From an uncultured bacterium (GTDB taxonomy: Bacteria > Verrucomicrobiota > Kiritimatiellia > RFP12 > UBA1067), in assembly GCA_902779075.1 (NCBI GenBank), contig CACZAK010000036.1, positions 1 to 31,614 on the forward strand: a stretch of DNA of 31,614 bases. The letters run 5' to 3'. Below the pieces are notes generated by a model, which made no database searches, had not been told where the DNA came from, and worked only from the letters and a program-made list of their open reading frames with translations. Below, one piece after another: positions 1 to 6,900 of this stretch; the first letter of the stretch is position 1, and each line of letters opens with the position of its first letter. The position numbers and the translations under genes were made by a program.

Positions 1-24
1 TTTTCATGCGGCGCGGCGTCGGGC

Positions 25-45
25 GGGCGGAGCTAACCTCCGCCC
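25..45. repeat. GC-rich hairpin at the left edge
   Basis: GGGCGGAG (25-32) and CTCCGCCC (38-45) form an 8-bp perfect stem around a 5-nt loop, and further GC pairing with a bulge extends it outward. No T-run follows on either strand, so it is not a classical intrinsic terminator. It may be a dispersed palindrome or the end of a feature cut by the window edge. Confidence 0.5.
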
Positions 46-111
46 AGCCCGCCGCTATGCCTTCACGGAATGTCCGTTAAAAATCGGGGTAAGCGTGTTC
101 CTAAATCACGC

Positions 112-140
112 TTGCGCTGGGCGGGGGAATGTGGTATCAT
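112..140 (+). promoter_or_regulatory. Sigma-70-type promoter of the first BspA gene
   Basis: The -35 is TTGCGC (112-117) and the -10 is TATCAT (135-140), separated by exactly 17 bp, with a TGG extended -10 directly upstream of the hexamer. The arrangement matches the promoters in front of the other large BspA genes in this window. It leaves a leader of about 140 nt that contains a GC palindrome. Confidence 0.6.
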
Positions 141-177
141 TTCCGCCAATGGAACGCCATGAATTGTAGATTCCGCG

Positions 178-247
178 CGGTAGGGCGAACCCTCCGGGTG
201 AGCCGCAGCGGCTCGCCGGGGACGGCTCGCCCCACCCTCCGGGAGAG
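178..247. repeat. GC palindromic element in the leader of the first BspA gene
   Basis: This block holds several overlapping inverted motifs, for example GAGCCG (200-205) against CGGCTC (209-214), plus GGCTCGCC and CCCTCCGGG motifs. The same motifs recur at 16303-16410 and partly at 22655-22718, marking a dispersed family. It lies between promoter and start codon, so it would be transcribed as structured leader RNA. Confidence 0.6.
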
Positions 248-285
248 TCGCAAACGAAAAAAAGCAATTTGAAAGGAATGGCAAA

Positions 286-3200
286 ATGAAAACGAAACTG
301 ATGATGATGGTTGTGGCTATTGTCGTGGCGGTTGGTGCTTGGGCCGATACGGAAACGGTCGGCGGCTACACGTGGACGTATCAAATCAACGGCGACACGG
401 CGGTGATTTTCAATAATGGAGGTCTGCCTGCCATCTCGCCGATGCCTACAGGTGCCGTGACGATCCCATCCACGCTCGGCGGAAAGTCCGTGACGAGCAT
501 CGGTGTTTCTGCGTTTTCCTGTTGTAGTGGTATTACGAGCGTGGTGATCCCCGATTCTGTGACGAGCATCGGGGATTGGGCGTTCTATGGATGCAGCGGT
601 CTTACGAGCGTGACGATACCCAACAGCGTGACGAGCATCGGGGAGGGGGCGTTCTTCGGTTGCAGCGGTCTGACGAGCGTGACGATCCCGGGCTCGGTTT
701 CAAGCATCGGGCATGAAGCGTTCTCCGATTGCAGGGAGTCTCTTTTCGATACTACGACGATTCCTGGTGTGAAGTCGGTGGATGGCTGGGCGGTTGGAAA
801 TACAGGGGCGCTTGTAGGCGAGTTGGATTTGACAGGCATACGCGGCATCGGAGATCGTGCGTTTAGGGATTGCCGCGGTCTTACGAGCGTGACGATACCC
901 AACAGCGTGACGAGCATTGGGGATTGTGCGTTCTTCGGTTGCCGCGGTCTTACGAGCGTGACGATAGGTAACGGCGTGACGAGCATTGGGGATTGTGCGT
1001 TCCAGGATTGCTACTCCCTGACAAGTGTGACGATCCCTGATTCGGTAACGAGCGTCGGGGATTCTGTGTTCTATAATTGCAGCCACTCTCTTTTTGATAC
1101 GACGACAATTCCCGGTGTGGAGCTGGTGGATGGCTGGGCGGTTGGGAATACGGGGGCGCTTGCCGGCGAATTGAATCTGATGGGCATACGCGGCATCGGA
1201 GATTATGCGTTCAGTGATTGTAGTGGGCTTACGAGCGTGACGATAGGCAACGGCGTGACGAGCATCGGTCAAAGGGCGTTTGAAGATTGCAGTGGTCTTA
1301 CGAGCGTGACGATCCCTGGCTCTGTGACGAGCATTGGGGATGGTGCGTTCTCCGGTTGTAACCGCCTTACGAGCGTGACGATAGGTAACGGCGTGACGAG
1401 CATTGGTCAAGAGGCGTTTAAATATTGCACCGATCTTACGAGCGTGACGATCCCTGACTCTGTGGCGTGCATCGGGGATGGCGCGTTCTCCTGTTGCTAC
1501 GGTCTTATGAGTGTTACAATACCCGATAGCGTGACGAGCATCGGGCATTATGTGTTTCACAACTGCGGCGAGTTGGTGTCAATATCGGTTGGTTTGGGGA
1601 ATGCCAATTATAAGTCGGTCAAAGGGCTTTTGTTATCTAAGGATGGCACGACTCTTATACGAGGCATAAATGGTGACGTGACGATGCCTAACTCTGTGAC
1701 GCGCATCGAGGATGGGGCGTTCTCCGATTGCTACACTCTTACGAGCGTGATGATCCCTGACAGCGTGACGAGCATCGGGGATAGCGCGTTCTCCGGTTGC
1801 AGTGGCCTTACATGCGTGACTATCCCTGATTCTGTGACGAGCATTGGCCGGGGTGTGTTCTGGTATTGCAGCGGCCTTACGAGCGTGACGATCCCTGGTT
1901 CTGTTAAGAGAGTCGAATTGAGTGCGTTCGCTGACTGCAGCGGCCTTACGAGCGTGACGATCGGCAACGGGGTGACGAGCATCGGTGTTTCTGCGTTTTT
2001 CCGTTGCAGTGGTATTACGAGCGTGACTATCCCCGGCAGCGTGACGAGCATCAAGAATGCTGCGTTCTCCGGTTGCAGCGGCTTGACGGGTACGCTGACG
2101 ATTCCGAACAGCGTGACGAACATCGGCCAGTACGCGTTCTATGGTTGCAGCGGTCTTGCAAGCGTCCTGCTGCCGAAGCGTTTTGAGGGTAATCTTGATT
2201 CGTCCGTGTTCGGGGGCTGCCCGTCGAGTCTGAAGATCACCTACTACGACCATTACGCGATCCGTTTCATCCGCAACGACGGCACCGGGACGATGAAGAC
2301 CTGCGACTTCGGCCACGGATTGAGCACGCCGCTCCCGAAGGTCGCCTCCTTGGGCTTCGCGCGGAAGGGCATGGTGTTCAAGGGGTGGGCGACCAGCTCT
2401 GCGAACGCCTCGGCCGGGAAGATATGGAAGACCGACGGGGCGGTCGTTGCGACGCCGACGGCCGTCGGGACGACGATGGACGCGATAGCGGTGTGGGCGC
2501 TTGCGGACGGGTACTACGGGATCAAGTTCAACAAGAACGACGGAACCGGCAAGTGGCGCAGCGCGGCGTACAAGTATGGCGACGCTACGACTCTGCCATC
2601 GTGCGGCGTCGGGCTGGGGTGGACCCGCGACGGCTACACGTTCAAGGGGTGGGCGACGAGCGCGGCCAACGCCGCGGCCGGGAAGGTCTGGAAGGGCGAC
2701 TGCGGCATGGTCCAGACGGCTGCTTCCGCAGGTACCACGCTGAACGTCTATGCTATATGGGAGAAGATCCCGATGTACACGATAAAGTACGGGAAGTACG
2801 ACGGTACTGGCGAGACCTTCTCTAGCAACTACGTCTGGGGCGTGGAGAGCCATGTGCCCACGGCGACGAAAGGACCGCTTTTCTGGCAGCGTGCAGGCTT
2901 CGACTGGCTCGGCTGGTCAACATCGCCGGCTAACGCCGACGCTGGGAAGGTCTGGAAGGCGGGCTGGGGTTCTATTTCGAAACCGGTTGACGAGGGCGAA
3001 ACCCTGTCCGTCTATGCATGTTGGAAGCTCCAGTCCGGATACTACGCGATTAAGTTCGTGAAGAACGATGGCACTGCGGCGTGGCGCTCCAAGGCGTTCC
3101 AGCACGGGGTGGCTACGCGTCTGCCTACCGTCGCGAACGGACTCCACTGGTCGCGTGCGGGTTATGCTTTCAAGGGCTGGGCGACGAGTGTGGCGAAGGC

Positions 3201-3606
3201 CGCGGCCGGAACGGTTTACAGGGATGACTGGGGCATGGTGACCTCGCCTGTAGCCGCAGGGCAGACGCTGACTCTCTACGCGATATGGCGTCCGCTCTCG
3301 TCGGCCAATCCGGCCGCGCGTAGCGCGTCGGCAGGTGTCTCGCGCACGGCGGCCAGCGGTGCTGCGCAATCGTCGGCGATGGCAGTGCCTCAGGCGACCG
3401 CCGCGCCGGGATATTACGTCGGCCGTCTTGCAGACGACACTGGCGCATACGAGCTGATTGTCGGCGATGATCAGGCGACGGGCTTCGTCCGTATAGACTT
3501 CGACACGGGCGAGTCGCTCTTCTCGGAGGCGGAGGTCATAATGCTCACAGATGCCGCGATTGCCTTTGCGACTGAGGGCGGTGACGCCTACTGGCTATTG
3601 CGGTAG
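286..3606 (+). CDS. Secreted BspA-like leucine-rich repeat protein with InlB-like repeats (1106 aa)
   Basis: Likely a secreted or surface adhesin-type protein; the ligand cannot be read from sequence. A signal peptide (residues 1-20, cleaved after GAWA) is followed by the GGYTWTYQ entry motif. About 22 LRR_5/BspA units of about 23 aa follow (residues 65-650), with the pattern LTSVTIPxSVTSIGxxAFxxC. Four InlB-like repeats of about 85 aa come next (657-1005), carrying NDGTG, GWATS and AGKVWK motifs. An Ala/Ser-rich linker leads to a 65-aa C-terminal domain starting GYYVGRLADDTGAYEL. No LPXTG motif or membrane anchor is seen. The ATG at 286 follows GAAAGGAA at good spacing. LRR units show a 348-bp internal duplication (starts of matching segments at 739 and 1087). 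The C-terminal half is nearly identical to that of the next gene. Confidence 0.9.
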   Translation: MKTKLMMMVVAIVVAVGAWADTETVGGYTWTYQINGDTAVIFNNGGLPAISPMPTGAVTIPSTLGGKSVTSIGVSAFSCCSGITSVVIPDSVTSIGDWAFYGCSGLTSVTIPNSVTSIGEGAFFGCSGLTSVTIPGSVSSIGHEAFSDCRESLFDTTTIPGVKSVDGWAVGNTGALVGELDLTGIRGIGDRAFRDCRGLTSVTIPNSVTSIGDCAFFGCRGLTSVTIGNGVTSIGDCAFQDCYSLTSVTIPDSVTSVGDSVFYNCSHSLFDTTTIPGVELVDGWAVGNTGALAGELNLMGIRGIGDYAFSDCSGLTSVTIGNGVTSIGQRAFEDCSGLTSVTIPGSVTSIGDGAFSGCNRLTSVTIGNGVTSIGQEAFKYCTDLTSVTIPDSVACIGDGAFSCCYGLMSVTIPDSVTSIGHYVFHNCGELVSISVGLGNANYKSVKGLLLSKDGTTLIRGINGDVTMPNSVTRIEDGAFSDCYTLTSVMIPDSVTSIGDSAFSGCSGLTCVTIPDSVTSIGRGVFWYCSGLTSVTIPGSVKRVELSAFADCSGLTSVTIGNGVTSIGVSAFFRCSGITSVTIPGSVTSIKNAAFSGCSGLTGTLTIPNSVTNIGQYAFYGCSGLASVLLPKRFEGNLDSSVFGGCPSSLKITYYDHYAIRFIRNDGTGTMKTCDFGHGLSTPLPKVASLGFARKGMVFKGWATSSANASAGKIWKTDGAVVATPTAVGTTMDAIAVWALADGYYGIKFNKNDGTGKWRSAAYKYGDATTLPSCGVGLGWTRDGYTFKGWATSAANAAAGKVWKGDCGMVQTAASAGTTLNVYAIWEKIPMYTIKYGKYDGTGETFSSNYVWGVESHVPTATKGPLFWQRAGFDWLGWSTSPANADAGKVWKAGWGSISKPVDEGETLSVYACWKLQSGYYAIKFVKNDGTAAWRSKAFQHGVATRLPTVANGLHWSRAGYAFKGWATSVAKAAAGTVYRDDWGMVTSPVAAGQTLTLYAIWRPLSSANPAARSASAGVSRTAASGAAQSSAMAVPQATAAPGYYVGRLADDTGAYELIVGDDQATGFVRIDFDTGESLFSEAEVIMLTDAAIAFATEGGDAYWLLR

Positions 3607-3635
3607 GGTCTGGGCGGTAACCCAAAGCCTTGATT

Positions 3636-3667
3636 GCGCTTGCACTTTCCCCTGAAAGTGCAAGCGT
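3636..3667. terminator. Strong intergenic hairpin after the first BspA gene
   Basis: A 13-bp perfect stem plus one G-T pair (left arm 3636-3649, right arm 3654-3667) encloses a CCCT loop; the arms contain GCTTGCACTTTC and GAAAGTGCAAGC. It lies about 30 bp after the stop codon. No U-tract follows, so its action as a terminator is inferred from position and stability only. Confidence 0.45.
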
Positions 3668-3798
3668 AGCCAGCTCATCTCACGTCTATCGTAAAGAACG
3701 TTGAAGAGCCGAAGGTCTTGTTTTTGCGGGGTGGCTCATCTTCCGCCTACCACTAATATAACCACATAAAAGCACGATTAAGTGAGTATAATTGCGAT

Positions 3799-3810
3799 CC
3801 CCCCCCCCCC
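3799..3810 (+). repeat. Homopolymeric tract of 12 C
   Basis: Twelve consecutive C residues lie in the intergenic region ahead of the second BspA gene, 25 bp upstream of its likely -35. A second possible -10 (TATAAT, 3787-3792) sits just before the tract, which would place a start site at its first bases, but that one has no convincing -35. Tracts of this kind are prone to slippage. Confidence 0.9.
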
Positions 3811-3835
3811 ATCTGAAATATTTGCATTTTTGTGC

Positions 3836-3864
3836 TTGCTATGGATGCTAGGACGTGATAAAAT
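3836..3864 (+). promoter_or_regulatory. Promoter of the second BspA gene
   Basis: TTGCTA (3836-3841) and TAAAAT (3859-3864) are separated by 17 bp, with an extended -10 TGA immediately upstream. It lies 58 bp before the ATG. Confidence 0.6.
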
Positions 3865-3921
3865 AATCGCACAAGGTACACCAGATACCTTAACTTTAAA
3901 AAACTAAAAAGGATACCGAAC

Positions 3922-6900
3922 ATGAAAGCGAAGCGGACATTCAACAGGAATGCACTTGGAACGCTGATTGTTTCCATTGCAGCAGTTTGTTTTGGCATCG
4001 GGAGCGCCTTTGGCGATGACTATGAAGAGCAGGGCGGCATCGGATGGTACTACTCCGTGACGAACGGTGAGGCCACCATCACGGGAAAATCAGGTTCGCT
4101 TTCGGGCGACATCTTGTTCCCGGAAACGTTGGGCGGGTATCCCGTCGTGGCGCTTAAGGCAAACGCCATATACGATGCCGGCAACGCGAAAAGCATCACG
4201 TTCCCAGATTGTTTCAGGACGTTAGAACGAGGCAACTTCAGGTACACGCAGTCTCTTACGAACATGACGTTCGGTACGGGTCTTCAAGAATTCCATCCGT
4301 TCGACAACCATGATGTGTTCCAGAGTTTCACAGTTCCAGACGGGAATCCGTACTTCGCGGCAGAGGGGCCTGTTCTTTACAACAAGGACAAGACGACGCT
4401 CATCATGTGCGGCGCCAACGTGACGTCATTTGACGTTCCTTCGCACGTAAAGGTCATCGGGCCTGGTGCGTTTTCCGAAATGGATTCACTCACAAGCGTG
4501 ACGTTCCCGTCGGGGTTGACTGAGATCGGAAACAGTGCGTTCTACTGGTGCAGGAACCTCGAGTCGGTTTCGCTGCCTGCCAATTTACAGTTTTTGGGCG
4601 ATTCCGCGTTCTCCACGTGTGGAAAGATTGAAAGCGTCTCAGTCCCTGCTACGGTCGCCAAAATCGGCGATAGCGCGTTTTCGAACTGCGATGCACTTGA
4701 GGCCCTGACGATCGCCGAAGGCGTCAGGGACATCGGCAATAGCGCCTTCAACAGCTGCCAGGAATTGACTAAAGTCGTTGTCCCGAACAGCGTCACGAAC
4801 ATCGGCGGCTGGGCGTTCGAATACTGCACGAAGCTGAGCGACGTCACCATCGGCAGCGGCGTCGTGAAGATCGGCGATCCGCAGGAGTGGTACATAGACG
4901 AGTGGGACGGCGAGGAGTATCTTTCCGATCCCAGCCCTGCGTTCGGCGACTGCGACAGCCTTCTGAACTTCAAGCTTGCCAGTGGTAACAAGGTGTACGA
5001 AGAAATCGGCGGATGTCTCTTCTTGCGTGCGACGCCGAAGACCTCCAAGACGCTCGCCGTCTATCCGAGCGGGCGCACCGACTTTTACTTCACCGGCGAC
5101 GTGAACGTCACGACGATCGCCCCGGCGGCATGCGCGTACTGCGGCAAGCTGGAGGACATCGTCATCACGAACTCCATCCGCGAGATCGGCGTCGAGGGCT
5201 TTGCCGAGTGCCAAAGCCTTCGCAGGGTCGTCATTCCGAACGGCCCGACCAACATCTCCTACGGCGCGTTCCAGATGAACATGCAGCTGGAGTACGTGGA
5301 GGTCGCCGGGACGGTCAAGACCATCGGCGATTATGCGTTCATGCACGGCTATATGCCTGAGGAATACGTCAACGGGCAGCTCATCCTGCACGAGGGTATC
5401 GAGGAGATCGGATCGGGCGTCATCGAGCGGACGCGCGACCTGAGGGAGCTGGTGGTGCCCGACAGCGTGACCAAGATCGGGGAGGGTGCGTTTGAGGACT
5501 CCATGGGCCTGCGCCGTCTCACGCTCGGCAGCGGCGTAACTGAGATTCCCAGCAGTCTCTGCTCATACGACCAGGCACTCCGCAGCGTGACGATTCGCGG
5601 CAAGGTCACGAGCATCGGCGACTGGGCCTTCGGGTATTGCGACAAGCTCGAAAACATCAATCTCCCCGACAGTCTTGAGACTATCGGGTACCGGGCTTTC
5701 TGGACCTGCCGCAGGCTGTCATACGTCTCCATCCCAGCGGCGACGATCGGGAACGAGGCGTTCATGGACTGCGAGTCTCTTGCAAGGGTTGACTTTTCCG
5801 ATTCTCTAAGGACGATAGAGACCAATGCGTTCGGCAACTGCTACGCGCTTCGGGCCGTCGTAATCCCCGAAGGCATCGAGACGATTGCGCCCCGCGCGTT
5901 CTGGAGCGCCGGAATCGAGAAGGCGTATCTCCCCAAGAAGCTGGATGGTGCCGTCGAAACGGATGCGTCAGTGTACGAGTCCATCTTCTACAGATGTCCG
6001 CTTGCAGCCGAGGATGTCATCTTCTACGGCAACGAGGGGCCGGCGCAGGTCACCGTCACCTTCATGTCGCAGGGCAAGGTCGTTGAGACGTGCAAGTACC
6101 TCGCGAACATGCTCGACTACCTGCCGGGCGCCACGGCCGACGGCCTCGCGTTCGCCGGGTGGTACACCGCCGAGGAGGGCGGGCATCTGCTGGCGGACGA
6201 AGATCTGACGGGGAACATCACGGCATACGCCCGCTGGATTGAGTCGCCGTTCATTGACACCGGCGCCCAGGAGTGGAATCCGGCGGAGGATGAGGCGTTC
6301 CCCGGCGAGGTCGTCTGGAGCACCGGAGATTTGCCGGCGAGCGGCGAGGCGTCCGCTTCCATCGCGGTCGTCGGTCCGGCCAGCGTGAGCTTCTTCTGGA
6401 GGGTTGAAGGGGAAATTGACGTGGGCGGCGAAGACCTCTATGGCGTGTTCGTCGACGGCGAGTTGGTGGCTTCCGCGCAGAGCGAAGATTGGCAGTCGGC
6501 TTTTGTTGATGTCGCGGCATCCGGCAAACACATCGTCACATGGACCCTTTCCCGCGGCCCGTGGAGTTATGGTTCGGGCAGCGCATTGCTTGCGGACATC
6601 CGCGTCGTGCATGGAACCGCAAAGGCGATCACGTTCGATCCCAACGGCGGGACGCTTGAGGAAGGGGCGGTCGCCACAAGGGGCGTTGTCACCGCGCTGG
6701 GCGACCTGCCGTTTGCCGACAAGGACGGCTTTGCGTTCGCAGGCTGGTGGACTGCGCTCGAAGGCGGCGAGCGTGTGACGGCGGCGACGAAGCCGGCGAG
6801 CGACGCCACGTACTACGCGCACTGGGTCGAACTGCCGTTCACGGTCTCCGGCGGCAAGTTCTATGTCGCGGAAGACGGATCGTGGGCGACGATCCGTTCC

